In this document: positions 1 through 5,565 of the stretch, piece by piece
Layout: every line of letters starts with the position of its first letter
Position numbering within the stretch: the stretch's first letter is position 1
Assembly: GCA_029879555.1 (NCBI GenBank)
Contig: JAOUQB010000125.1
Span: 1-6,898 of the forward strand
From: Nitrospirota bacterium
GTDB taxonomy: Bacteria > Nitrospirota > Nitrospiria > Nitrospirales > UBA8639
Length of the DNA: 6,898 nucleotides
Direction: 5' to 3'
Notes under the pieces: generated by a model
What the model was told of the DNA's origin: nothing
Database searches by the model: none
The model's input: the letters and a program-made list of their open reading frames with translations, nothing else
Program-made: the position numbers and the translations under genes

Positions 1-78
1 AATTGGCAGGTGGTTGAACGCTATGTGCAAAACCAAGGTAGTCCCAGAGAAGACCTGCGTCAGTTAACCCTCTTCTAA
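1..78 (+). CDS. C-terminal end of an unrecognised protein (partial, runs off left edge)
   Basis: Frame 1 is open from the first base to a TAA stop at 76-78, giving 25 residues that begin NWQVVERYVQNQG and end DLRQLTLF. The start lies outside the window. A hairpin with a T-rich tail begins two bases after the stop, as expected at the end of a transcription unit, which supports this frame as coding. The tail is hydrophilic with no membrane segment. I do not recognise a family from so short a piece and assign no function. Confidence 0.55.
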   Translation, partial: NWQVVERYVQNQGSPREDLRQLTLF

Positions 79-79
79 T

Positions 80-112
80 ACCCCGTGGTCTTGCCTCGGG
101 GTTCTTTATTTT
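80..112 (+). terminator. Rho-independent terminator after the left-edge gene
   Basis: The arms ACCCCG (80-85) and CGGGGT (97-102) pair perfectly around an 11-nt loop. The T-rich stretch TTCTTTATTTT follows directly. It starts right after the stop codon at 78, so it separates the upstream gene from rtcB. Confidence 0.7.
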
Positions 113-125
113 AATTACTGGTATC

Positions 126-158
126 ATTTTTCAGGTAACCGTCTGAAAAATATTTTTT
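126..158 (+). promoter_or_regulatory. AT-rich inverted repeat upstream of rtcB (operator or second terminator)
   Basis: ATTTTTCAG (126-134) and CTGAAAAAT (143-151) form a perfect 9-bp inverted repeat around an 8-nt centre (GTAACCGT), followed by a run of six T at 153-158. Read as RNA it resembles an AT-rich terminator. Read as DNA it sits 50-75 bp before the rtcB start, where a regulator could bind. A poor -35/-10 pair (TTTTCA at 129-134 region, TATTTT at about 151-156) overlaps it. I cannot decide between the two roles. Confidence 0.35.
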
Positions 159-200
159 CTCCCGTTAAGATTTTTCTTCCCAATAAAAGAAGGATAGCTC

Positions 201-1430
201 ATGTCCGAACGTTTCTATCAACTGATTACATCGGGTCGAGGTGTGCCGATAAAGGCGTGGACGCGGGGTGTGCCGCTGGAGCGGGAGGCGGAGCAACAGT
301 TACGCAATGTTGCGTCTTTGCCAATTGTGTATAAATGGGTGGCGGCGATGCCGGATGTGCATTGGGGGATGGGCGCGACGATTGGGAGTGTGATCCCTAC
401 TAAAGGCGCCATTATTCCTGCGGCAGTGGGGGTGGATATTGGCTGCGGGATGATGGCGGTTCAAACCACCTTGAATGCCAGACACTTGCCGGATTCGTTG
501 CGTTCCCTTCGTTCAACGATTGAACGGGCCGTGCCGCATGGGCGCACGAACAATGGTCAAAAACACGATCAAGGGGCCTGGGGGACGATTCCTCAGCACC
601 ATTTAAAGGAATGGGGACGACTGAAGCCTACCTACGATGGAATTTTGGCGAAGCATCCCAGGCTGAATCGCGGGAACGATGTGAATCATTTAGGGACGTT
701 AGGGACGGGCAATCATTTTATTGAAGTCTGCTTGGATGGGCAGGAGTCCGTGTGGTTTATGCTGCATAGCGGGTCTCGTGGGGTGGGCAATCGAATCGGG
801 ATGTATTTTATCGAATTGGCCAAACGGGATATGCGGAAATGGATGCGGAATCTGCCTGATGTGAATTTGTCGTATTTGAAGGAAGGGACGGAGTCGTTTG
901 ATGATTATGTGGAGGCAGTACAATGGGCTCAAGATTTTGCGATGACCAATCGCCGTTTGATGATGGAAAATTTGCTGCAGGCCGTTCGCGACTCCGGCGA
1001 ACTTCCGCCCTTTGATACCACCCATGAGGTGGTCAATTGTCATCATAATTATGTGACGGTGGAATCGCATTATGGCCAAGAGGTCTGGGTGACTCGCAAG
1101 GGGGCCGTGCGTGCTGGAATCGATGATATGGGGATTATTCCCGGAAGTATGGGCGCGCGTTCGTTTATTGTTCGTGGCAAGGGGAATCCTGAAAGTTTTG
1201 AGAGTTGTAGCCATGGCGCGGGGCGTGCGATGTCCCGTGGGGCGGCGAAGCGCCGGTTTACCCTTGCCGATCATGAGCAAGCCACACACGGAGTGGAATG
1301 CCGAAAAGATCAAGATGTTCTCGATGAGACGCCCGGGGCGTATAAGTCGATTGACGCGGTCATGGCGGCGCAACAGGACTTAGTCCAAATTGTTCATACG
1401 TTACGCCAGGTTGTGTGTGTGAAAGGGTAG
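201..1430 (+). CDS. rtcB: RtcB, tRNA-splicing / RNA-repair ligase
   Basis: RtcB joins RNA ends carrying 2',3'-cyclic phosphate or 3'-phosphate to 5'-hydroxyl ends, using GTP and Mn2+, in cytosolic RNA repair. The 409-residue product has nearly the length of E. coli RtcB and the family motifs in order: PDVHWGMGATIG (51-62), GVDIGCGM (77-84) with metal-binding Cys82, GTGNHF (168-173) with His172, MLHSGSRG (187-194) with His189, NCHHNY (279-284) with a metal-binding His, PGSMG (314-318), and SCSHGAGR (335-342) whose His338 should be the guanylylated nucleophile. All expected metal and catalytic residues appear present. The ATG is preceded by GAAGGA (189-194) at a spacing of 6. No archease, rtcA or rtcR gene lies in the window, so it appears to be a single-gene unit. 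Regulation is unknown; I see no convincing sigma54 site. Confidence 0.97.
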   Translation: MSERFYQLITSGRGVPIKAWTRGVPLEREAEQQLRNVASLPIVYKWVAAMPDVHWGMGATIGSVIPTKGAIIPAAVGVDIGCGMMAVQTTLNARHLPDSLRSLRSTIERAVPHGRTNNGQKHDQGAWGTIPQHHLKEWGRLKPTYDGILAKHPRLNRGNDVNHLGTLGTGNHFIEVCLDGQESVWFMLHSGSRGVGNRIGMYFIELAKRDMRKWMRNLPDVNLSYLKEGTESFDDYVEAVQWAQDFAMTNRRLMMENLLQAVRDSGELPPFDTTHEVVNCHHNYVTVESHYGQEVWVTRKGAVRAGIDDMGIIPGSMGARSFIVRGKGNPESFESCSHGAGRAMSRGAAKRRFTLADHEQATHGVECRKDQDVLDETPGAYKSIDAVMAAQQDLVQIVHTLRQVVCVKG

Positions 1431-1448
1431 GGATGTCTTTTGGGCGGC

Positions 1449-1468
1449 AAAGTCTGTTTGACTTTTTT
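1449..1468 (+). terminator. Weak possible terminator after rtcB
   Basis: AAAGTC (1449-1454) and GACTTT (1460-1465) pair around a 5-nt loop and run into six T. The stem is short and has little GC, so termination would be leaky. It sits 19 bases after the rtcB stop. Confidence 0.3.
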
Positions 1469-1541
1469 GATAAAAAAAGCGCAGAGTATTTTCTCCCCCC
1501 TCAGATTTCCCCCTTATTTCATTATTCAATGGAGGTGCCGT

Positions 1542-1811
1542 ATGAAGAAGTTCATGTTCGCTGTGGTGACCGGATTGTTCGTGATGGGTATTGGTAGTGT
1601 GTCGTTTGCTGGAATGCTCGATAAGGCCGTTGAGGCGACGGGGAAAGCGGATGCTATGGCTAAAGAGGCTCAAGATAAGACGGAGGGCGTTGAACAGAAA
1701 TCCATTGAAGCGCAAGATGCTTCCACGGACAAAGCTGGAGGCATGATGGATCAGGCCAAAGATGCGGCCAAAGAAACCGTGAACGAGCAGATTGATAATC
1801 TTGGCAAGTAA
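1542..1811 (+). CDS. Small secreted Lys/Ala/Glu-rich helical protein, function unknown
   Basis: The 89-residue product starts with a classic signal peptide: a KK n-region, a hydrophobic core at residues 4-20, and a likely signal peptidase I cut after SFA (Ala23). There is no lipobox cysteine. The mature part of about 66 residues has no Cys, Pro or Trp and is rich in Ala, Lys, Glu, Asp and Gln, predicting one or two amphipathic helices exposed in the periplasm. The ATG at 1542 is chosen over an in-frame extension back to 1440 because GGAGG (1531-1535) lies 6 bases upstream and the signal peptide begins exactly there. A strong terminator follows. A degraded second copy of its C-terminus lies at about 3081-3173, next to another copy of the same convergent TPR gene. 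I do not recognise a named family; a role in the envelope is inference. Confidence 0.8.
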   Translation: MKKFMFAVVTGLFVMGIGSVSFAGMLDKAVEATGKADAMAKEAQDKTEGVEQKSIEAQDASTDKAGGMMDQAKDAAKETVNEQIDNLGK

Positions 1812-1840
1812 TTCACGCGAATTGCACACATGTCGCCAGT

Positions 1841-1884
1841 AAAAAGCGGTCTGTGGGTTAAAAGCCCACAGACCGCTTTTTTTT
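1841..1884. terminator. Strong bidirectional Rho-independent terminator
   Basis: A perfect 17-bp stem pairs 1841-1857 with 1865-1881 around a 7-nt loop. It contains GCGGTCTGTGGG and its complement, and ends in eight T (1877-1884). The other strand also ends in a T run (complement of 1841-1845), so it can stop transcription from both sides. It lies between the small secreted gene (+) and the TPR remnant (-), as for a former convergent gene pair. Confidence 0.92.
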
Positions 1885-1898
1885 AGAAAGGCTCAGAG

Positions 1899-2048
1899 TC
1901 ATTTTTCTCGCCGAAATATTGTGTGGAAGATATCCTGAGCCAACTGCATTAGTTGTTGCGGGTGCTCTTGGGCAGCCTGTGTCTGTTCGTTTACGTCAAA
2001 GATTTTTTCGCAATGTAAGCAGTGGTTGAAACGTTCAACTTCGATACA
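1899..2048 (-). pseudogene. Remnant of a TPR gene: C-terminal tail of a duplicate of the gene at 3260-3973
   Basis: Read on the minus strand this stretch is open from a stop at 2049-2051 to TGA at 1899-1901. It encodes a tail with EQTQAAQEHPQQLM and QLAQDIFHTIFRREK, matching the intact TPR protein's EQVRAAQENPQQLM and QLAQDILHTLFRRE. By hand alignment 66 of 81 bases agree between 1908-1988 and 3266-3346, and 22 of 27 codons encode the same residue. Upstream of 1988 the match fails. A short further resemblance (EVERFN here, EVETFS in the intact protein) at about 2025-2043 suggests an internal deletion. No start codon with a ribosome site, signal peptide or TPR core is present, so it is a fragment and not a gene. 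The strong terminator at 1841-1884 would also have closed this unit. Confidence 0.8.
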
Positions 2049-2216
2049 TCAAACGGCATGACTCTGTGAGGCATGGCGAGAATAACCCCACTCCTCCCAC
2101 TGGGATCCGCCCAGGATTTCGCCAACCTTCACCGAGGGAAACGGCTACCCTACAAGAAATCTTTCCCCAGCGAAGATATAGGTGAAAAAGCATAAGTGTA
2201 ATGCGATTGATCCCAT
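2049..2216. other. Spacer with no supported gene
   Basis: Between the TPR remnant and the toxin stop there is no ORF with a plausible start and ribosome site. The only structure seen is a weak 5-bp hairpin, CTGGG (2100-2104) with CCCAG (2110-2114). A 61-codon minus-strand frame here has arbitrary composition and no ribosome site. Confidence 0.5.
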
Positions 2217-2636
2217 TCAAGAGAATTTTTTGACCCCCGCTTTCTTTGAAGCGGCCTGTAAATCTCTGTCGAGTGTGGCCAGGGGAAAGTTTAATCGTAA
2301 GGCAAGTTCAAGGTAAGAGGCATCGTAAGCGGAAAGCTTGTATCTCCGAGCTAGTTGAAGGGTATCAGACAAGGCCTGCGAGAAAGTGGCCGGATCAACC
2401 TCAATGTCGATGTCTTCCAGCATCTCGAGAAATGTGGTACTTCGAGCTTCTGTCACCACACTTTGTGCCTCTGCCCTGGCGAGGACATTTGCCACTTCCA
2501 GCCCCCATGTCACAGGCACAACCGCGCTGGAGTGCTTCATCGCATCAAGCACTTTTCTGGCATAGACAAGCTCTGGTGGCTTCCCATCGCCGAAAAACCA
2601 GCGCATGGTGATAGAATTATCGAGAACAAAACTCAA
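2217..2636 (-). CDS. vapC: VapC-type PIN-domain ribonuclease toxin
   Basis: The 139-residue product spans one PIN domain, the usual size for VapC toxins, which are Mg2+-dependent RNases neutralised by their paired antitoxin. The four acidic active-site positions are visible: Asp6 (FVLDNS), Glu47 (GLEVANVLA), Asp105 (SAYDASYLELA) and Asp123 (LATLDRDL), so the toxin looks catalytically intact. Translation starts at TTG (2636-2634 on the minus strand), which overlaps the antitoxin TGA as TTGA. The next in-frame ATG (codon 11) would lose Asp6, so TTG is preferred. A GAGGAGG ribosome site sits inside the last antitoxin codons. The overlap implies translational coupling with the antitoxin made first. 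The cellular RNA target cannot be told from sequence. Confidence 0.9.
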   Translation of the reverse strand: MSFVLDNSITMRWFFGDGKPPELVYARKVLDAMKHSSAVVPVTWGLEVANVLARAEAQSVVTEARSTTFLEMLEDIDIEVDPATFSQALSDTLQLARRYKLSAYDASYLELALRLNFPLATLDRDLQAASKKAGVKKFS

Positions 2637-2875
2637 GCGCGCCCCTCCTCTAGGAGTTTTTTGATGTTCACACCCCGAACGGGGTCAGCTAACATAAATG
2701 CCTTCAGTGTATCTACCGCAGCAACTTTGTCTTTTGCTCGTGCATTCCTACTGGGCACGAGATCCGCCACTGCTTCCCCGCGGTTTGTAATCGTAAAACT
2801 CTTGCCTGTTTTGACCTGTCTTAGCAATTCAGGGAGTTTGGTTTTTGCTTCATAGGAACCAATTTCTGTCTTCAT
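2633..2875 (-). CDS. vapB: Phd/YefM-family antitoxin of the VapC toxin
   Basis: The 80-residue product has a Phd/YefM-type N-terminal DNA-binding half (about residues 1-45), with EIGSYEAKTKLPELL (4-18), the central GKSFTITNRGEAVADLVP stretch (24-41), then a charged C-terminal tail expected to wrap the toxin. Such antitoxins bind the toxin active site and repress their own operon. The ATG at 2875 has AGGGGA 5 bases upstream. It overlaps the toxin start and is first in the operon, the usual order. The symbol vapB is used for its partner role; by fold it is Phd-like and not AbrB-like. Confidence 0.88.
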   Translation of the reverse strand: MKTEIGSYEAKTKLPELLRQVKTGKSFTITNRGEAVADLVPSRNARAKDKVAAVDTLKAFMLADPVRGVNIKKLLEEGRA

Positions 2876-2904
2876 GACTTTCCCCTTTCTTTCGAATGTC
2901 CATG

Positions 2905-2939
2905 TAGACCAGTATATAGACCAGGCTATTCAAAATCAA
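2905..2939 (-). promoter_or_regulatory. sigma70 promoter and likely operator of the toxin-antitoxin operon
   Basis: On the minus strand TTGATT (2939-2934) and TATACT (2916-2911) are separated by exactly 17 bp, 36 bp before the antitoxin ATG. The 8-bp sequence TAGACCAG (plus strand) occurs twice, at 2905-2912 and 2917-2924, overlapping and flanking the -10 box. Two same-direction half-sites across the -10 fit autorepression by the antitoxin or the complex. The promoter is seen directly; the operator role is inferred. Confidence 0.65.
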
Positions 2940-3037
2940 TGAACTTCACGAACGCTTGTGCCATGTTCCTTGGGGAGGCGATTAAAACCGAGTGTTCTGG
3001 GATATTTGGTATCTCGAATTTAATTTCTGAGGGCAAT

Positions 3038-3066
3038 GGATGACGGCGGGTACCGCCGTCGCATCC
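3038..3066. repeat. GC-rich hairpin in the intergenic spacer
   Basis: GGATG plus ACGGCGG (3038-3049) pairs with CCGCCGT and CATCC (3053-3059 and 3062-3066) around a 3-nt loop GTA, with a 2-nt bulge at 3060-3061. No T run follows, so it is not a standard terminator. It could be a REP-like element or a structured RNA end. Only one copy is present in this window. Confidence 0.5.
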
Positions 3067-3080
3067 GGAGAACGGCCTGA

Positions 3081-3173
3081 ACAGGCTTTCGCTCAGCAAG
3101 GTGGGATGAGGGGGATGTCAAAGAGGTGGTGGAGGAAGAAGTGAACGAGAAAATCGATACTATCGGGAAGTAA
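3081..3173 (+). pseudogene. Remnant of a duplicate of the small secreted helical protein gene
   Basis: The frame ending in TAA at 3171-3173 encodes DVKEVVEEEVNEKIDTIGK, closely matching the end of the intact protein, DQAKDAAKETVNEQIDNLGK. Upstream, a GGM match (from 3100) sits one base out of frame relative to the intact gene (71 versus 72 bases to the final Lys), pointing to a one-base loss in the G run near 3110-3114. Further upstream the resemblance fades and a stop lies at 3078-3080. No signal peptide, start or ribosome site remains. Like the intact copy, it is followed 87 bases later by the convergent TPR gene. Confidence 0.72.
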
Positions 3174-3259
3174 TCAAGACTTTGTACTGAGATTCGCTTG
3201 AAAAATCACCTGGTAGAGGCGGAAATTCCATCAGCCGTTTTTTGTGTCAACACGCGACC

Positions 3260-3973
3260 TTATTCCCGCCGAAATAGTGTGTGGAGAATGTCCTGAGCCA
3301 ACTGCATCAGTTGTTGGGGGTTCTCTTGGGCCGCACGAACTTGTTCGAGACGGTGGTGGGCCTCCGCAAAATCTGGTTGCAAGTCGATGGCGTTCTTCAG
3401 GGCCATCTCGGCTTCATGGCTCTGTCCCTGAGCCATACATGCCAGGCCGAGATCCGAAAAAGTTTCCACTTCGTGAGGGGAGAGGTGGGTGGCTGTCACG
3501 AGGACTTCTTGAGCCTGCTGAAAGTGTTCTTGCGCAATGAGCGATCGTCCCAACCAATACCATGTTTGGTGATCCTGAGGGTTGAGTTTTACGCCTTTCC
3601 GTAACGCCTGTTCGGCCTTTTCCCATTCGTGTGTGTCGATGTAGACCCCGCCAAGGCCCTGAAACGCTTTCGCCATTTCCGGATTCAGCTGAATCGCCGC
3701 TTGATACTCCTCAATGGCACCATTGGGATCGCCTTGCTGGCTGAGCATTTCTGCCAATCGAAGATGGGTCGGCGCATCGTGTGTTTGGAATGGCGGGGTG
3801 TTGCGTAGTGCTTCACGATTCTTCCGGAGTCCAGCTTCCACTTGGGCATTCGTGATGGGGGTTCCTGGTTTGTGTATCTCCCCTGTGGCGAATAGGGGAT
3901 TCTGAGCGGACAACGAGCCATGCATATTGAGGGTCAAGAGTAGGCATAGCACGAATGGGGCAACCCTGCTCAT
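3260..3973 (-). CDS. Exported TPR-repeat protein
   Basis: The 237-residue product has a signal peptide (hydrophobic core about residues 5-17, likely cut near SLSA, residue 23), a linker, and about four tetratricopeptide repeats at roughly 69-102, 103-136, 137-170 and 171-204. Typical TPR positions are visible, such as A-I-x-x-Y...L-N-P in repeat 1 and the NP/QP turns closing repeats 1, 2 and 4. A Gln-rich C-terminal helix ends in LFRRE. TPRs hold partner proteins, so a periplasmic scaffold role is likely; the partner is unknown. The ATG lies only 3 bases after the glutaminase stop and has no clear ribosome site close by, so it is probably translated by coupling with glutaminase. Its end faces the small-gene remnant, and its tail is duplicated at 1899-1990. 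Confidence 0.85.
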   Translation of the reverse strand: MSRVAPFVLCLLLTLNMHGSLSAQNPLFATGEIHKPGTPITNAQVEAGLRKNREALRNTPPFQTHDAPTHLRLAEMLSQQGDPNGAIEEYQAAIQLNPEMAKAFQGLGGVYIDTHEWEKAEQALRKGVKLNPQDHQTWYWLGRSLIAQEHFQQAQEVLVTATHLSPHEVETFSDLGLACMAQGQSHEAEMALKNAIDLQPDFAEAHHRLEQVRAAQENPQQLMQLAQDILHTLFRRE

Positions 3974-3976
3974 GAT

Positions 3977-4891
3977 TTAGAAAATCGATACTCCCGTTTT
4001 GGTGGTGAAGAGTTCGAGGGCATATTGCCCCGCGGCAGAATTCCCCTTTTCGTTGAGGCCTGGAGACCATACCGCGACGGCCAGCTGGTTGGGGATGACG
4101 CCGACAATCCCACCACCTACGCCACTTTTTCCCGGCAAGCCCACATTGAAGGCGAAGTCTCCTGCTGCATCGTACGTCCCGCACGTGAGCATGAGGGCGT
4201 TGACGCGCTTGGCTTGGCTAGGGGTGAGCACCTGCTGATGGGTCCAGGGGCATTGACCTCGGTTGGCCAAAAAGAGAAAACCTTTTGCCAGGTCCATGCA
4301 ACTCATCGACAGTGAGCAGTGAAAGCAATAAAAGGTCAAGACCGCCTCCACCTCATTTTTTAGATTAGAAAAGCTTTTGAGGAAATTTGCCATCGCGGCA
4401 TTTCGAAACCCGGTTTCCCGTTCTGAACGTGCCACTACCGGATCATCATGGATCGAAGCATTATTCGTGCGTTCTCTCACAAATTCCTGCAGGGATGCTT
4501 GGGGATTGGTGAGATGGGAAATCAAAATATCCGAGACGACTAACGCGCCGGCGTTGATGAAGGGATTGCGAGGAATGCCCTGTTCGTATTCCAGCTGTAC
4601 CAGGGAATTGAAGACCGATCCAGAGGGCTCTCGCCCGACTCGATTCCAAATCTTATCTCCCTCGAATGGAAATCCTAATGACAGGGTGAAAACTTTTGAC
4701 AGACTTTGGATGGAGAACTGTTCGAACGCGTCACCAATCTGAAATGATTCGCCATCGATGGTGTGAATGGCCATTCCAAATTTCTGTGGGGAGACGCCGG
4801 CCAGTTGGGGAATATAGGTGGCCACCTTTCCCATAGGAAGCATCGGAAGGATTTCTTGGTGAATGTCTTCGAGTATTTTTTGATAGTTCAT
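3977..4891 (-). CDS. glsA: Glutaminase (GlsA family)
   Basis: The enzyme hydrolyses L-glutamine to L-glutamate and ammonia in the cytosol, using a serine-beta-lactamase-like fold. The 304-residue length is normal for bacterial GlsA. Visible motifs are the nucleophile SxxK (Ser63-Lys66 in FSIQSLSKVF), NPFINAGA (109-116), the ERETGFRNAAMA region (157-168), Tyr188 with CSLSMSCMDLA (192-202), CGTYDAAGDFA (237-247) and GLPGKSGVGGGI (251-262). All conserved active-site stretches are present and no signal peptide is seen. The frame closes just upstream (TGA three codons before), so the ATG at 4891 is the only likely start; the ribosome site is weak. It is followed after 3 bases by the TPR gene and preceded after 75 bases by the DUF5069 gene. 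A role in nitrogen or glutamate supply or acid tolerance is possible but not shown here. Confidence 0.95.
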   Translation of the reverse strand: MNYQKILEDIHQEILPMLPMGKVATYIPQLAGVSPQKFGMAIHTIDGESFQIGDAFEQFSIQSLSKVFTLSLGFPFEGDKIWNRVGREPSGSVFNSLVQLEYEQGIPRNPFINAGALVVSDILISHLTNPQASLQEFVRERTNNASIHDDPVVARSERETGFRNAAMANFLKSFSNLKNEVEAVLTFYCFHCSLSMSCMDLAKGFLFLANRGQCPWTHQQVLTPSQAKRVNALMLTCGTYDAAGDFAFNVGLPGKSGVGGGIVGVIPNQLAVAVWSPGLNEKGNSAAGQYALELFTTKTGVSIF

Positions 4892-4966
4892 CGGTGCTCA
4901 CAGTGGTTAGAAAGGAGAATCAGTATATGACAAATGCCTTCCTCGTGGGTGCCAAGTCCGTGTCAG

Positions 4967-5383
4967 TCAAGATTCTTCATCTTGGGCGATCATTTCAAAG
5001 AGGCTCTTTCGGGGATCTTTGATGGATTTGGGATAGAGAACCCATTTTACCAGGTGTTTGATGATTGATCCGGGATATCCAGGTGTCCCAATCTTTGGCG
5101 CAACGGTATTCCAATCGGCTATTGAGGTTTGGTTGACGTCTGGTTGATGTACAAACCATTGTGCCAGCTTTTCATCATTCTTCGTTTCAAGGACGGCACG
5201 TTGAAAGGTTTTAAAGGACAGGCCGAAGTGTCTCAGGAAATGTCCGTCGATCCCAAGTGGGCTGCCAAGTGCGAGGCGATAGAACACGGGGAAATTCCCT
5301 TGGTGCGAAGCCCGTACTTTTTCTGCCATTCTTGGGAGCCAGCAACAGTCGGCTAATTCATCGGTGGGCCGACGGAGTTTCAT
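4967..5383 (-). CDS. DUF5069 family protein
   Basis: The 138-residue product matches the DUF5069 pattern as I recall it: an N-terminal LRRPTDELADC, the WLPRMAEKVRA stretch (15-25), a middle segment with a small-residue/GIDGHFLRHFGLSFKTF run (about 44-60), and NDEKLAQWF (69-77). The C-terminal 50 residues are less conserved. No signal peptide, membrane segment or catalytic motif is seen, so it is probably a soluble cytosolic protein. The function of the family is not known to me. The ATG at 5383 has only a weak ribosome site (GGAA about 9 bases upstream). It follows the restored end of the C39-like peptidase gene by 33 bases, suggesting a common transcript, and precedes glutaminase by 75 bases. 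Confidence 0.75.
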   Translation of the reverse strand: MKLRRPTDELADCCWLPRMAEKVRASHQGNFPVFYRLALGSPLGIDGHFLRHFGLSFKTFQRAVLETKNDEKLAQWFVHQPDVNQTSIADWNTVAPKIGTPGYPGSIIKHLVKWVLYPKSIKDPRKSLFEMIAQDEES

Positions 5384-5416
5384 GCCGTGGTTTCCATCTT
5401 GGGTAGGAATAGACGT

Positions 5417-5565
5417 TCACGTGTGGCTCTTGGATCTCAGGGCCATAAACCATTTGGGGTGCATTTTGCCAAAATCGGTGCGGATATTTTTCCCAACGAT
5501 GGTTTTGGATCTAGCACGACCGGTCCTCCTGGACCTTGCCAATATACGACCCAATGCCAAAAAAA
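5417..5565 (-). pseudogene. Out-of-frame C-terminal half of the C39-like peptidase (His and Asp of the triad)
   Basis: Shifting frame at the seven-T run (plus-strand A run 5559-5565) gives FWHWVVYWQGPGG followed by PVVLDPKPSLGK, the standard C39 motif with His106 and Asp121 of the restored numbering. At the A run (plus-strand T run 5487-5491) one more base restores a third frame reading NIRTDFGKMHPKWFMALRSKSHT to TGA at 5417-5419. The motif match and the uninterrupted reading after each repair show this is the rest of the same gene. Two single-base changes, both in homopolymers, separate it from the start. It is either a decaying gene or an assembly with homopolymer errors. Confidence 0.8.

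Noticed and set aside
119..135. A sigma54 promoter for rtcB (TGG...), as in RtcR-controlled operons
   Set aside because: The GG is present but the -12 GC is missing at the required spacing, and no rtcR gene is seen.
699..1373. A 224-codon minus-strand open frame inside rtcB
   Set aside because: It lies wholly antisense to a clearly conserved gene, has His/Arg-rich arbitrary composition, no family motif and no ribosome site.
1440..1541. Longer N-terminus for the small secreted protein
   Set aside because: The extension lacks a ribosome site, and it would bury the signal peptide that begins at 1542 right after GGAGG.
2035..2220. A 61-codon minus-strand frame after the toxin
   Set aside because: No ribosome site, no recognisable motif, and it partly overlaps the TPR remnant in another frame.
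2939..3043. A 34-codon plus-strand ORF starting at ATG 2939
   Set aside because: No ribosome site, overlaps the toxin-antitoxin -35 box, and its composition suggests nothing.
4922..4955. TTGGCA and TATACT on the minus strand as a glutaminase promoter
   Set aside because: The spacing is 22 bp, too long for sigma70, and no better -35 matches the TATACT box.
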